NCBI GenBank assembly: GCA_947632515.1
Contig: CANRPO010000013.1
Location: 1 to 64,000 of the forward strand
Origin: an uncultured Lachnospiraceae bacterium
GTDB taxonomy: Bacteria; Bacillota; Clostridia; Lachnospirales; Lachnospiraceae
DNA: 64,000 nucleotides
Direction of reading: 5' to 3'
Numbering within the stretch: position 1 is the first letter of the stretch; each line of letters opens with the position of its first letter. The notes beneath the pieces are model-generated. The model had not been told where the DNA came from. It saw only the letters and a list, made by a program, of their open reading frames with translations, and did not search any database. This document shows, in pieces, positions 25,255 to 34,585 of the stretch. The position numbers and the translations under genes are program-made.

Positions 25255-26796
25255 ATGAGGAAACTATTTCATATTGCGTTAAACAGAGTGGTGATCACAG
25301 GCCTGCTCGTGGTTTTGCAGATCGGCTTTTTTATGCTGGAGATATTTCGGTGGGGCAACTACTATGTGGCGATCGCGATCGCTCTGCGGCTGATCAGTTT
25401 CGGCGCGGTCATTGCGATCATTCTCAGAACGAGCGACCCCGCGATAAAGCTGGCGTGGATCGTCCCGATCCTGATGTTTCCGCTGTTCGGCGGGATCATG
25501 TATCTCGCGTTCGGACATGTCTTCCTGCCGGGCAGGCTGCGCAGGGCATGGGAGCGGACATCCTTTCAGATCAGGCAGAGTCTGCATCAGGAGCAGGCGG
25601 TCATGGACAGGCTGAGAGCGGAGTCGCCGGAGGTCGCCAACCAGTGCGGGTATCTGGCGCGCTACGCGGGAACGCCCGTGTGGGACAGGACGAAGGCCGT
25701 TTACTATGAGGACGGACTGCCCTATTGGAAACAACTGCTCGAGGATCTGGAGCAGGCGCAGCATTTTATCTTTCTGGAATATTTTATTGTGGGCGAGGGC
25801 GTGATGTGGAACGCGGTCCTTGAGGTGCTTGAGCGCAAGGTCAGGGAGGGCGTGGAGGTGCGCCTGATCTATGACGATGTGGGAAGCGTCTTTGTCCTTC
25901 CGAAGAATTACAATGAGATCATGGAAAAAAAGGGGATCAAATGCGTTGCCTTCAACCGGATCATTCCGTTTATGGCGCTGATCCTGAACAACAGGGATCA
26001 CCGGAAGATCGTCGTGATCGACGGCCGGATCGGCTATACCGGCGGCATCAATATGGCGGACGAGTATATCAATTATACGCATCCCCACGGCGACCACTGG
26101 AAAGACGCGGGGATCCGCATCGAGGGGGAGGCCGTGAAGAATTTTACGGTCATGTTTCTTCAGATGTGGAATATGTGCCGCTTTACGGAGGAGGATTACA
26201 GCCCGTACTTCTACCGTTTCGACGACGCCCGGGAGCGGGAGACGGTTTCAGGGTATGTGCAGCCCTATATGGATTCCCCGCTGGACAGCGAGCTGATTGG
26301 CGAGAGCGTCTATCTGAATATGATAGGACATGCCGGGAAGTATATCTATATCTACACGCCGTATTTTGTCACGGATAACGAGGTGGTCACGGCGCTCAAG
26401 CTGGCGGCAAAGCGGGGCGTGGATGTGCGCATCGTGACGCCCGGCGTGCCGGATAAGAAGACGATCTACTGGCTGACGCAGTCCAACTACCGGACATTGA
26501 TCGAGGCGGGAGTCAGGATCTACCAGTATACGCCCGGATTCCTGCATTCCAAGTGCGTGCTCTGCGACGATGAGACGGCGGCGGTGGGCACGGTGAACTT
26601 CGACTACCGCAGTTTCTATCATCATTTCGAGTGCGGGGTCTTCCTGTATCGCGTGGAGGCTTTGCGCGACATCAGGAAGGACATGGAAGAGGCGTTTGCC
26701 GTATCGGAACTGATCACCGTGGAGTGGTGCAGGAAGAAATTTGTGAAGAGCAACGTGATCGGTCCGATCTTGAAATTGTTTTCACCGCTGCTGTAG
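25255..26796 (+). CDS. cls: Cardiolipin synthase (phospholipase D superfamily)
   Basis: A 513-residue membrane enzyme that joins two phosphatidylglycerols into cardiolipin. Two N-terminal transmembrane segments (about residues 8-60) precede two PLD active sites. The first reads NRDHRKIVVIDGRIGYTGG (HxK ... GG) and the second LHSKCVLCDDETAAVGT. Size and layout are typical of bacterial Cls. The start codon has only a weak AGGA site directly upstream; an out-of-frame ATG at 25236 has a better one but leads to a non-protein-like frame. Confidence 0.92.
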   Translation: MRKLFHIALNRVVITGLLVVLQIGFFMLEIFRWGNYYVAIAIALRLISFGAVIAIILRTSDPAIKLAWIVPILMFPLFGGIMYLAFGHVFLPGRLRRAWERTSFQIRQSLHQEQAVMDRLRAESPEVANQCGYLARYAGTPVWDRTKAVYYEDGLPYWKQLLEDLEQAQHFIFLEYFIVGEGVMWNAVLEVLERKVREGVEVRLIYDDVGSVFVLPKNYNEIMEKKGIKCVAFNRIIPFMALILNNRDHRKIVVIDGRIGYTGGINMADEYINYTHPHGDHWKDAGIRIEGEAVKNFTVMFLQMWNMCRFTEEDYSPYFYRFDDARERETVSGYVQPYMDSPLDSELIGESVYLNMIGHAGKYIYIYTPYFVTDNEVVTALKLAAKRGVDVRIVTPGVPDKKTIYWLTQSNYRTLIEAGVRIYQYTPGFLHSKCVLCDDETAAVGTVNFDYRSFYHHFECGVFLYRVEALRDIRKDMEEAFAVSELITVEWCRKKFVKSNVIGPILKLFSPLL

Positions 26797-26825
26797 CGGT
26801 GAGCGCAGAGGGAGAAGGAAACAGT

Positions 26826-27536
26826 ATGTTACGATTTATACAGGTGATCGTGTGTAATCTGCCGAGGATCTATATGATCCCGAAGATGCGGTACAAGGCG
26901 AACAGCAGCAGGTATACCGAAGAACAGCGGTATGCGTACGCGAGACTGACGGTGGAGCGCATGAAACGTTCGGGGCATATCAGGACGCGCAGCTTTGGCA
27001 CGGAAAATCTGCCGAAGGAAGGCGGTTACGTCATGTTCCCGAACCATCAGGGCAAATATGACGCGCTCGGCATCATAGCCACCCACGACAAGCCGTGCAC
27101 CGTCGTGATCGACGATGCGAAATCCCATATGATACTGACCACGCAGTTTGTAGACATGCTGCACGGCAAACGCCTGATGAAGGACGATATGAGGCAGTCG
27201 GTCCGCCTGATCTCGGAGGTGGCCGCGGAAGTCGCGCAGGGGCGGCGCTATATCATTTTTCCGGAGGGCGGTTATTTTCATAATCACAATGAGGTGCGGG
27301 AGTTTAAGCCGGGCTGTTTCAAGAGCGCGATGAAGGCGAAGGCGCCGATCGTCCCGGTGGTGTTGATCGACTCCTACAAGGTGTTCGAGGAGTGGTCGCT
27401 CAAACCGGTCGCCACACAGGTCCATTACCTGCCGCCGCTCACCTACGAGCAGTACAAGGGCATGAGTACTCTGGAGGTGTCCGATCTGGTTCACGATCAG
27501 ATTAAGAGCTATATCGCGAAAGTTACGAGACAGTGA
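26826..27536 (+). CDS. PlsC-type 1-acylglycerol-3-phosphate acyltransferase
   Basis: A 236-residue acyltransferase with the HxxxxD catalytic motif in FPNHQGKYD, the substrate motif IIFPEGGYF, and VPVVLIDSYKVFEE. It would acylate lysophosphatidate in phospholipid synthesis, fitting its place 29 nt after cls. The ORF track start at 26631 lies inside cls; ATG 26826 has a GGGAGAAGGA site. Confidence 0.85.
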   Translation: MLRFIQVIVCNLPRIYMIPKMRYKANSSRYTEEQRYAYARLTVERMKRSGHIRTRSFGTENLPKEGGYVMFPNHQGKYDALGIIATHDKPCTVVIDDAKSHMILTTQFVDMLHGKRLMKDDMRQSVRLISEVAAEVAQGRRYIIFPEGGYFHNHNEVREFKPGCFKSAMKAKAPIVPVVLIDSYKVFEEWSLKPVATQVHYLPPLTYEQYKGMSTLEVSDLVHDQIKSYIAKVTRQ

Positions 27537-27559
27537 CATGACGATGGGAGATAAGGGTT

Positions 27560-29752
27560 ATGCAGATAGTATGGCTATGGATTCATATATTTGGAGTGCT
27601 GGTGTCCTTCTTCCTTCTGGCCTCCATACTGAAACAGAAGGACTCGGCTTACAAGAACAGGCTGATCATGACGGTCAGCTGCTGTCTGATCGCGCTTGTC
27701 TCCCGCACGCTGTTTATCATGGCCGGGCCGGATATGCGGGAGCTTGTGGCGCTCGGCAAGACGGAATATCTGGGGAAATGTTTCGCCAATTTTCTGGCGC
27801 TGGCGTTCGTGCTTTCCTACTATAAGATCCAGTGGCCGCGCAAGCTGATGCTCACGCTCTTCGGGATCAATCTGGCATTCTTCGGGATCATTATGACCTG
27901 CGATCATCACAGTCTTTACTACACGTCCTATGAGATCGCCTCCACTTCCAACGGCAACATCCTTATCCTGGGCAAAGCGCCGCTCTATTATTTCTATATG
28001 CTGTTCTGTCTGGTGGAGATGATACTGTATCTGTATGTGTGCGTGAATCCCGCCTACCATCCGGTCAAGAAAGGGACGCGGACGATCCAGGGACTTCTGA
28101 TCGCGGCGGGAGTCATACCGTTTTTTATGCTGCTGCTCTATCTGAGCGGCGTCACGGGCGGGTTTGACACGACGCCCCTCGGCATCTGGTGCTCTGTGCT
28201 CTGCCTCTTTACGGCGGTCAACCGGTACGGGCTGTTCGATCTGGTGCAGAACGCCAAGGAGGCGGTGATCGAGAGCATGGACGAGGGCATCATCGTGTCC
28301 GACAATCAGATGAAATTCCTCTACGCGAACCCGGCCGCCTGCGAGCTGTTCCCGGATATGCGTCTGGGGGAGGGCAGAGTCAGCGAGTCCGAGATCCAGG
28401 CCATCTATGAGCAGACGGGCACGGTGATCGAGCTGAAAGACAAGAGTTATGAGATCAGAAACGCGGAGATCCGCGACGAGGTGCAGGTGCAGGGCTACAT
28501 GCTGTCGGTCATCGACGTGACCGACGTGATGGCGCAGGCGAGGCTTATGCGCGAGTTAAAGGAGAAGGCGGAGAACGCCTCCCGTGTCAAATCCGCGTTT
28601 CTGGCCAACATGAGCCACGAGATCAGAACGCCGATGAACGCGATCTTAGGCATGACGGAGATCGCGCTCAGGGGGAAACTGGACGAGCAGCAGAGGGATG
28701 CCATCGAGCAGATCAAGTCCGCCAGCACGACGTTACTCACGATCATCAACGACATATTGGATTTCTCCAAGATGGAGTCGGGCAAACTGGAGATCGTGGA
28801 GGCGGACTATGACGTGAAAACGCTGGTGCAGGATGTGTACCATATCTTCTCGGGCAAGGTGGAGGAGAAGAATCTGCGGCTGGAGATCGGGCTGGATCAG
28901 ACCATGCCCAAGGGACTGCACGGCGACGAGATCCGGCTGAAACAGGTGCTGATCAATCTGGTAAACAATGCGGTGAAATTTACGGAGACAGGCAGCATAC
29001 AGCTGAACGTCGGCTATGAGAGAGCGGAGGACGGGATACTGCTCAAAGCGTCGGTACAGGATACGGGCATCGGCATCAAGCCGGAGGATCTGGAGCGCAT
29101 CTTTAACTCCTTTGAACAGTCCGACACATTCAGGAACCGCAAAAAGGAGGGGAGCGGTCTGGGTCTGGCGATCTCCCGGCAGCTCATCAGCCTGATGGGC
29201 GGCGACATCCATGTGGAGAGCGTCTATGGGCAGGGCAGCCGTTTCTTCTTCGAGGTGCCGCAGCGTGTCGTTGACGAAACGCCGTGCGGCGCCCTGGAGC
29301 TGAGCGAGAAACTGCAGCGCACGCAGCAGGCGGTCAGATATGAGGATTTCCGCGCGCCGGGGGCGAAGGTGCTTATCGTGGACGACAATCTTGTCAACAG
29401 GAAGGTGGCGGTGGGCCTGATGCGGCCCTTCGCCATGCAGGTGGACACCGCCAAGAGCGGTAAGGAGGCTCTCGAGATGATCCGGGAAAAAGAGTATCAT
29501 CTGATCTTCATGGATCACATGATGCCGGACATGGACGGCGTGGAGACGACCCATCTTATCCGGCAGATGGAGGGGGATTACTATCGGAACGTGCCGATCA
29601 TCGCGCTGACGGCGAACGCGATCAACGGCGTCAAGGAGATCTTTTTGAAGGAGGGCATGAACGATTTTATCCCGAAACCCATCAACATGAAGGAGCTGAG
29701 CGAGAAGATCCTCCGGTGGCTGCCCTTTGAATTGTTGGAAAATGCGGAATGA
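27560..29752 (+). CDS. Hybrid sensor histidine kinase/response regulator
   Basis: A 730-residue membrane sensor. Residues 1-235 contain about seven transmembrane helices of the HisKA_7TM type. A PAS-like domain follows (about 240-330). HisKA has the phospho-accepting His near 353 in SHEIRTPMNAILGM, and HATPase has LKQVLINLVNNAVKFT, DTGIGI and GSGLGLAI. A C-terminal receiver (from about 610: KVLIVDDN, FMDHMMPDMDG) ends the protein. There is no output domain and no partner regulator next to it, so its signal and target are unknown. Confidence 0.92.
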   Translation: MQIVWLWIHIFGVLVSFFLLASILKQKDSAYKNRLIMTVSCCLIALVSRTLFIMAGPDMRELVALGKTEYLGKCFANFLALAFVLSYYKIQWPRKLMLTLFGINLAFFGIIMTCDHHSLYYTSYEIASTSNGNILILGKAPLYYFYMLFCLVEMILYLYVCVNPAYHPVKKGTRTIQGLLIAAGVIPFFMLLLYLSGVTGGFDTTPLGIWCSVLCLFTAVNRYGLFDLVQNAKEAVIESMDEGIIVSDNQMKFLYANPAACELFPDMRLGEGRVSESEIQAIYEQTGTVIELKDKSYEIRNAEIRDEVQVQGYMLSVIDVTDVMAQARLMRELKEKAENASRVKSAFLANMSHEIRTPMNAILGMTEIALRGKLDEQQRDAIEQIKSASTTLLTIINDILDFSKMESGKLEIVEADYDVKTLVQDVYHIFSGKVEEKNLRLEIGLDQTMPKGLHGDEIRLKQVLINLVNNAVKFTETGSIQLNVGYERAEDGILLKASVQDTGIGIKPEDLERIFNSFEQSDTFRNRKKEGSGLGLAISRQLISLMGGDIHVESVYGQGSRFFFEVPQRVVDETPCGALELSEKLQRTQQAVRYEDFRAPGAKVLIVDDNLVNRKVAVGLMRPFAMQVDTAKSGKEALEMIREKEYHLIFMDHMMPDMDGVETTHLIRQMEGDYYRNVPIIALTANAINGVKEIFLKEGMNDFIPKPINMKELSEKILRWLPFELLENAE

Positions 29753-29755
29753 TCC

Positions 29756-30994
29756 TTACATAACAACGATCTGTCTGCTGTATTCGCAAGGCGGAGCGCC
29801 GCCGAATTTCTGCTGTATCGGAAGAGAATAGATCTGTGCCGCGCGAATGTCGGCGGCGAGCATTTTTCTGCCGTCTGCGGAGACGATCAGGCGGTCGGCG
29901 TCCGCGAGCTTGGAGAGAAGCGGGACCTCTGAATGCTCTTTGACAGAGCTTAAGAGAGGTTCCTTTTCTTTTTTGAAACCCAGCATTCTGGCGTAGTATA
30001 TGTAGTCTTCCCGGCGGTAAGTGTCCACGTCCCGCCGGTAGATGTTCAGCAGGATGTGCAGGAGGTTTCTGGACACTCTGGTGTAAGTCATATTCTTCGT
30101 CTTGAGTCTGTCGCAGAAAGCGGAAAAGCTCTCGCAGGAGGACAGCATGCCGAGCAGCCTGTCGGAGAAGGCCTGATCCACGTCCAGGTATGCCCGGTAG
30201 CCCTGTTCCTGCTCCAAGAGCAGCTTGTAGGACAGGAGCGCGGAGAAGTCGTCGGGAAAGATGGGGAATGTGCGCCCGAAGGACGCCTCCATCGCAGCGT
30301 AGACGGAGGAAGGGATCTGCTCTTTCACATGGCGGATGTGGCCGCACTCCCGGATAGATTCTCTGATGGCGAGAGCGGAGCTGTAGGATGGCTCCAGATC
30401 TGCCGCGTGATAGCCGGAACCGCGCCGGCGCAGCGTGTACGGTTGTATGCGGCTATGGCGTCTCATGAGCGCCTTGAGGTATTCCAGACCGAGAATGTTG
30501 TTCGGGGACTGCAGCACGCTGAGCGCGCCTGTCAGGTGGGGCGCGGTCGCACAGAGCGCCTGGTTGCGCGCCTGCGGATAGGTGAGCCCCTCTTTCATCC
30601 GCTGCCGCAGAGCGCTCTTGAACGCAGGAGTCTCGGCAAGCAGTTCTCGCGCAAGCAGGGACAGCGTCTCGATGTCTCCGCACTCGCTGCCAAAGCAGAG
30701 CGCGTCTACCACGCCCAGCTTGTCGAGCAGGGCTACTGCGCCGGAGGCGAAATATTCCGCGCTGCCGACAGCATAGCAGACAGGCAGCTCCAGCACCAGA
30801 TCGGCGCCGTTCTCCAGGGCGGACTGCGCGCGCAGATACTTGTCCATGACGGCGGGAATACCCCGCTGCACGAAGTCGCCGCTCATGACGACCACGCAGC
30901 GGTCCGCGCCGGTGATCCTCTTCGCCTCGGCGATCTGATAGGCATGTCCGTTGTGAAACGGGTTGTATTCTGCGATGATTCCCACTGTTCTCAT
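29756..30994 (-). CDS. tmcAL: tRNA(Met) cytidine acetate ligase
   Basis: A 412-residue protein on the minus strand. The N-terminal nucleotidyltransferase-like fold is marked by GIIAEYNPFHNGHAYQI (HxGH motif), MSGDFVQRG, and GSAEYFASGAV with FGSECGD. This is the former DUF795 family that makes ac4C34 on elongator tRNA-Met from acetate and ATP. The long ORF begins upstream at 31099; the ATG whose complement is at 30992-30994 gives the canonical MRTVGIIAEYNPF. It is transcribed divergently from pta. Confidence 0.9.
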   Translation of the reverse strand: MRTVGIIAEYNPFHNGHAYQIAEAKRITGADRCVVVMSGDFVQRGIPAVMDKYLRAQSALENGADLVLELPVCYAVGSAEYFASGAVALLDKLGVVDALCFGSECGDIETLSLLARELLAETPAFKSALRQRMKEGLTYPQARNQALCATAPHLTGALSVLQSPNNILGLEYLKALMRRHSRIQPYTLRRRGSGYHAADLEPSYSSALAIRESIRECGHIRHVKEQIPSSVYAAMEASFGRTFPIFPDDFSALLSYKLLLEQEQGYRAYLDVDQAFSDRLLGMLSSCESFSAFCDRLKTKNMTYTRVSRNLLHILLNIYRRDVDTYRREDYIYYARMLGFKKEKEPLLSSVKEHSEVPLLSKLADADRLIVSADGRKMLAADIRAAQIYSLPIQQKFGGAPPCEYSRQIVVM

Positions 30995-31113
30995 AGTGTA
31001 TTCCCTTTCCCATAAGCGGCACGCCGTTTTTCCCAGTGTATCACAAAAAAGGAGTCTTGTGTGCGCGACGGTGAAAATTATGGAAAAATCTTTTGCCAAA
31101 AGAGGAATATATC

Positions 31114-31142
31114 TTGTACAAAATCAATAAATTCTGTATAAT
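31114..31142 (+). promoter_or_regulatory. Promoter for pta
   Basis: TTGTAC at 31114-31119, a 17-nt spacer, and a perfect TATAAT at 31137-31142, in the divergent gap with tmcAL. Confidence 0.75.
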
Positions 31143-31203
31143 TTTACATGTATGGAAAACTGCCATATGATCAGTCACAATGATGTATTAGGAGGGAAAG
31201 AAT

Positions 31204-32205
31204 ATGAGTTATATCGATGTGATCAAAGAGAAGGCAAAAAGTGACAAAAAGAGCATCGTTCTGCCGGAGACGAACGACAAGAGAACGCTGATCGCGGCCT
31301 CGAACATTCTGAAGGACGGCATCGCGGACATCATCATGATCGGCAACGAGGAGAAGATCATGGACGGCGCGGGCTGGCTGGAGGTAGAGCTGGACGGCGT
31401 CAAGATCGTGGATCCCGAGCGGACGGACAAATTTGACGAGTACGCGGATCTCTTGTACGAGACAAGAAAAAATAAAGGGATGACGCCGGAGATGGCGAGA
31501 GACATCCTTCTGAAAGATTACCTCACCTTCGGCGTTGTCATGGTAAAGGCCAACGATGCGGACGGCATGGTGGCCGGCGCGTGCCACGCCACGGCGGACA
31601 CGTTAAGGCCTGCGCTGCAGATCTTAAAGACCGCGCCCGGCGTCAAGCTGGTCTCCGGTTTCTTCATCATGGATGTGCCGGACTGCGAGTTTGGAGAGCA
31701 CGGCACGTTCCTCTTCGCGGACTGCGGTCTGAATCAGGATCCCACCGCGGAGGAGCTGGCGGCGATCGCCGATACTTCCGCCAAGAGTTTCAAGAGTCTG
31801 GTGGGCGCGAAACCGATCATCGCCATGCTGTCCCACTCCACCAAGGGGAGCGCGAAACATCCTCTCGTGGACAAGGTCGTGGAGGCCACGAGGATCGCTC
31901 ACGAGCAGTACCCGCATCTGTGTCTCGACGGCGAACTGCAGACCGACGCTGCGCTGGTTCCGCAGGTGGCGAAGTCCAAGGCGCCGGGCAGCGAGGTGGC
32001 AGGCAAGGCGAACGTGCTCATCTTCCCCAATCTGGACTGCGGCAATATCGGCTACAAGCTCGTGCAGAGACTCGGCAAGGCGGAGGCCTACGGTCCCATG
32101 CTGCAGGGGATCGCGAAACCCGTCAACGATCTCTCCAGAGGCTGTTCCTGGGAGGACATTGTGGGCGTCGTAGCGCTCACGGCGGTGCAGGCGCAGCTGT
32201 CATAG
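31204..32205 (+). CDS. pta: Phosphate acetyltransferase
   Basis: A 333-residue enzyme of the short Pta type that converts acetyl-CoA and phosphate to acetyl phosphate in fermentative ATP generation. Characteristic blocks are SIVLPETNDKRTL, GMVAGACHATADTLRPALQI, GSAKHPLVDKV, ANVLIFPNLDCGNIGYKL and the C-terminal RGCSWEDIVGVVALTAVQAQ. AGGAGGG precedes the ATG. The acetate kinase gene that usually follows is not present in the 177-nt gap or elsewhere in the window. Confidence 0.95.
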   Translation: MSYIDVIKEKAKSDKKSIVLPETNDKRTLIAASNILKDGIADIIMIGNEEKIMDGAGWLEVELDGVKIVDPERTDKFDEYADLLYETRKNKGMTPEMARDILLKDYLTFGVVMVKANDADGMVAGACHATADTLRPALQILKTAPGVKLVSGFFIMDVPDCEFGEHGTFLFADCGLNQDPTAEELAAIADTSAKSFKSLVGAKPIIAMLSHSTKGSAKHPLVDKVVEATRIAHEQYPHLCLDGELQTDAALVPQVAKSKAPGSEVAGKANVLIFPNLDCGNIGYKLVQRLGKAEAYGPMLQGIAKPVNDLSRGCSWEDIVGVVALTAVQAQLS

Positions 32206-32327
32206 TCTTATGGCAGCTGACGGCATACATACGCGGAGAAAGATAAGATCCGAATGCCGGAGAGAGGCGGGATGCCGGAAACGAGAGGCAAGGCAGGAGA
32301 TCAGAGGATAAAATGTGAATTTAGTGG

Positions 32328-32356
32328 TTGACAAACCATATACGCATCAGTATAAT
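32328..32356 (+). promoter_or_regulatory. Promoter for the yceD-rpmF transcript
   Basis: A consensus promoter: TTGACA at 32328-32333, a 17-nt spacer, and TATAAT at 32351-32356. It is 27 nt before the DUF177 start codon. Confidence 0.85.
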
Positions 32357-32382
32357 AGTTTGAGTGTGGATAGGAGTCGGTT

Positions 32383-32901
32383 ATGTTCGTGAACTTGACT
32401 GATGTGTTTACAAGCGAGGGCAAGACAGTTGCGGTCGAGGCGGAGACAGAACTTCGGCAGATCGAAGTTGCCGATGAGGTGATTCCGTTTACGGATGTAT
32501 CGCCGGTCAGTCTGACGTTTACCAATATCGGTAAGGGGCGGGCGCGTATCGTCGGTCACGCGAAAGTTACGCTCGCCATGCGCTGCGACAGATGCCTGAG
32601 ACCCGTGGAAGAGACGCTGGATCTCTCGTTCGACAGAGAAGTGTTCGCACCTGACATATCGGGTGTGCCGCAGGACGATCAGGAGTTTATGAACGGCTAT
32701 GAGATGGATGTGGACGACTTTTTGCACATTGAGATCGTGATCAACTTGCCTATGAAGGTTCTGTGCAAGCCTGACTGCAGAGGGATCTGCCGTCAGTGCG
32801 GCAGGGATCTGAATACGGGAACATGTGACTGTGACACCTTTGTTCCTGATCCAAGGATGGCGGCAATAAAGGATATTTTTAACGGGAATAAGGAGGTGTA
32901 A
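32383..32901 (+). CDS. DUF177 (YceD family) protein
   Basis: A 172-residue protein of the YceD/DUF177 family, which is linked to 23S rRNA accumulation or ribosome assembly and nearly always precedes rpmF, as here. It has the central CDRCLRPVEETLDL and a C-terminal cysteine cluster (CKPDCRGICRQCGRDL ... CDC) suggesting a metal site. It ends 2 nt before rpmF. Confidence 0.88.
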   Translation: MFVNLTDVFTSEGKTVAVEAETELRQIEVADEVIPFTDVSPVSLTFTNIGKGRARIVGHAKVTLAMRCDRCLRPVEETLDLSFDREVFAPDISGVPQDDQEFMNGYEMDVDDFLHIEIVINLPMKVLCKPDCRGICRQCGRDLNTGTCDCDTFVPDPRMAAIKDIFNGNKEV

Positions 32902-32903
32902 CG

Positions 32904-33083
32904 ATGTCTATTTGTCCTAAGAACAAATCTTCTAAAGCCAGAAGAGACAAGAGAAGAGCAAACTGGAAAATGTCTGCTCCCACATTGGTAAAATGCAGCA
33001 AGTGCGGCGCTTTGATGGTACCTCACAGAGTTTGTAAGAAATGTGGAACATACAACAAAAAAGAGATTATCTCTGTGGATTGA
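32904..33083 (+). CDS. rpmF: 50S ribosomal protein L32
   Basis: A 59-residue protein missing from the ORF track. It begins MSICPKNKSSKARRDKRRAN and has the zinc-ribbon cysteines CSKCGALMVPHRVCKKCG. The length and the four-cysteine form are standard for L32. AGGAGG lies 8 nt upstream, and a strong terminator follows. Confidence 0.96.
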   Translation: MSICPKNKSSKARRDKRRANWKMSAPTLVKCSKCGALMVPHRVCKKCGTYNKKEIISVD

Positions 33084-33097
33084 TTGTTGTGAAAACG

Positions 33098-33131
33098 GGC
33101 TTTTCGGGATATTCCGAAAAGCCTTCTTTTT
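33098..33131 (+). terminator. Rho-independent terminator after rpmF
   Basis: GGCTTTTCGG and CCGAAAAGCC form a perfect 10-bp stem with a 6-nt loop, followed by TTCTTTTTTG. It separates yceD-rpmF from plsX, which has its own promoter. Confidence 0.9.
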
Positions 33132-33165
33132 TGTTGCAAAAACTGTTTCCCCGTTCTTTTAGAAC

Positions 33166-33194
33166 TTGATTTTTGCAGGTATATTTAGTATAGT
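33166..33194 (+). promoter_or_regulatory. Promoter for plsX-acpP
   Basis: TTGATT at 33166-33171, a 17-nt spacer, and TATAGT at 33189-33194. I saw no clear FapR-type operator around it. Confidence 0.65.
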
Positions 33195-33236
33195 AGAGAT
33201 GATATTTTAGCAGCGGCGGGAGGGTGCGGTATCATC

Positions 33237-34268
33237 ATGAGCGAATGGATCAAAGTAGCGGTAGATGGGATGGGCGGAGACAACGCGCCGGGAGAGATCG
33301 TGAAGGGCGCGGTGGAGGCCGTCAATGAAAGTGAGAAGGTAAAGGTTTATCTGACAGGCCCGCAGGACGTTTTGGAGAGGGAGCTTGCCGGTTATACCTA
33401 TCAGAAAGACAGGATCGAGATCGTTCAGGCATCGGAGATCATCGAGACGGCGGAACCGCCTGTCATGGCGATCCGCAAGAAGAAGGATTCCTCTCTGGTG
33501 AGGGCGTTGAATTTGGTGAAGGACGGCATCTGCGATGCGTTCGTGTCCGCCGGGAGCACCGGGGCGACTCTGGTGGGCGGACAAGTCATCGTCGGGCGCA
33601 TCAAGGGCGTGGAGCGGCCCCCTCTCGCCCCGCTTATCCCGACGGAGAGAGGCTGTTCGCTGCTCATAGACTGCGGCGCCAACGTGGACGCAAGACCGTC
33701 CCACCTCGTACAGTTTGCCAAGATGGGTTCCGTGTATATGGAGCATGTCATGGGCGTGAAGAATCCCAAAGTCGGCATCGTGAACATCGGAGCGGAGGAG
33801 GAGAAGGGAAACGCGCTTGTGAAGGAGACGTTTCCGCTCCTTAAGAACTGTCCTGACATCAACTTCATCGGCAGCGTGGAGGCGCGGGATATTCCGGCGG
33901 GCGCGGCGGATGTGGTCGTGTGCGAGGCGTTTGTGGGCAACGTGGTGTTGAAGACTTATGAGGGCGTGGGCAGCACGCTCATTAAGAAAGTCAAGGAGGG
34001 CATGATGACGAGCCTGCGCAGCAAGATCGGGGCGCTGCTTGTGAAACCGGCCCTGAAACAGACATTGAAGGCGTTTGACTTAGAGCAGTACGGCGGCGCG
34101 CCTTTGCTTGGCCTGAAAGGTCTGGTCGTCAAGACGCACGGAAGTTCCAAGTCCGTCGAGATCAAGAATTCGATATTGCAGTGCATCACCTTTACGGAAC
34201 AGAAGATCAACGAGAAGATCAGAGAGATGCTCTTGACGGAAGAGATCGTATCCGAAGAGGATCAGTAG
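33237..34268 (+). CDS. plsX: Phosphate acyltransferase PlsX
   Basis: A 343-residue soluble enzyme that makes acyl-phosphate from acyl-ACP at the start of phospholipid synthesis. Hallmarks are AVDGMGGDNAPGEIVKGAVEA, the AGSTGATLVG loop, LIDCGANVDARPSHL, GNVVLKTYEGVGS, and GLKGLVVKTHGSS near the C-terminus. It forms a functional unit with acpP, 33 nt downstream. Confidence 0.95.
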   Translation: MSEWIKVAVDGMGGDNAPGEIVKGAVEAVNESEKVKVYLTGPQDVLERELAGYTYQKDRIEIVQASEIIETAEPPVMAIRKKKDSSLVRALNLVKDGICDAFVSAGSTGATLVGGQVIVGRIKGVERPPLAPLIPTERGCSLLIDCGANVDARPSHLVQFAKMGSVYMEHVMGVKNPKVGIVNIGAEEEKGNALVKETFPLLKNCPDINFIGSVEARDIPAGAADVVVCEAFVGNVVLKTYEGVGSTLIKKVKEGMMTSLRSKIGALLVKPALKQTLKAFDLEQYGGAPLLGLKGLVVKTHGSSKSVEIKNSILQCITFTEQKINEKIREMLLTEEIVSEEDQ

Positions 34269-34301
34269 ACGATAGAGAAGAGGAAGGGAGAAACTGCAGG
34301 C

Positions 34302-34532
34302 ATGGAGTTTGATAAATTAAAGGAAGTCATTGCGGACGTGTTGAGCGTAGACCCGAATGAGATAACGCCTGAGACAACTTTTACGGAAGACTTGGGAGCG
34401 GATTCGCTTGACGTATTCCAGATCATTATGGGGATCGAGGAGGCTTTTGAGATAGAAATTCCGGCCGACAAGGCGGAACATATTACGACGGTAGGGGAAG
34501 CGGTGGCCTTGATCCAAAATTCTATGTCATAA
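34302..34532 (+). CDS. acpP: Acyl carrier protein
   Basis: A 76-residue acidic four-helix protein. The phosphopantetheine attachment serine is in GADSLDVFQIIMGIEEAF, and the C-terminal helix reads ITTVGEAVALI. It carries fatty-acyl chains for synthesis and for PlsX. It is followed at once by a hairpin with a T-run. Confidence 0.95.
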   Translation: MEFDKLKEVIADVLSVDPNEITPETTFTEDLGADSLDVFQIIMGIEEAFEIEIPADKAEHITTVGEAVALIQNSMS

Positions 34533-34542
34533 TAAAGCAGGG

Positions 34543-34569
34543 AAACCCTTTCTGCAGGAAAGGGTTTTT
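34543..34569 (+). terminator. Terminator/attenuator between acpP and rnc
   Basis: AAACCCTTTC and GAAAGGGTTT form a 10-bp stem with a 5-nt loop, running directly into a T-run. The rnc start is only 17 nt further on, so some read-through is expected. Confidence 0.8.
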
Positions 34570-34585
34570 CTATGTGGAGGGTTTC

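Noticed and set aside
25236-25709. Plus-strand ORF with a good ribosome binding site overlapping the cls start
   Set aside because: After the first codons it is an Arg/Gly/Asp-rich shifted reading of cls; no domain is visible. It only matters as a possible competing start.
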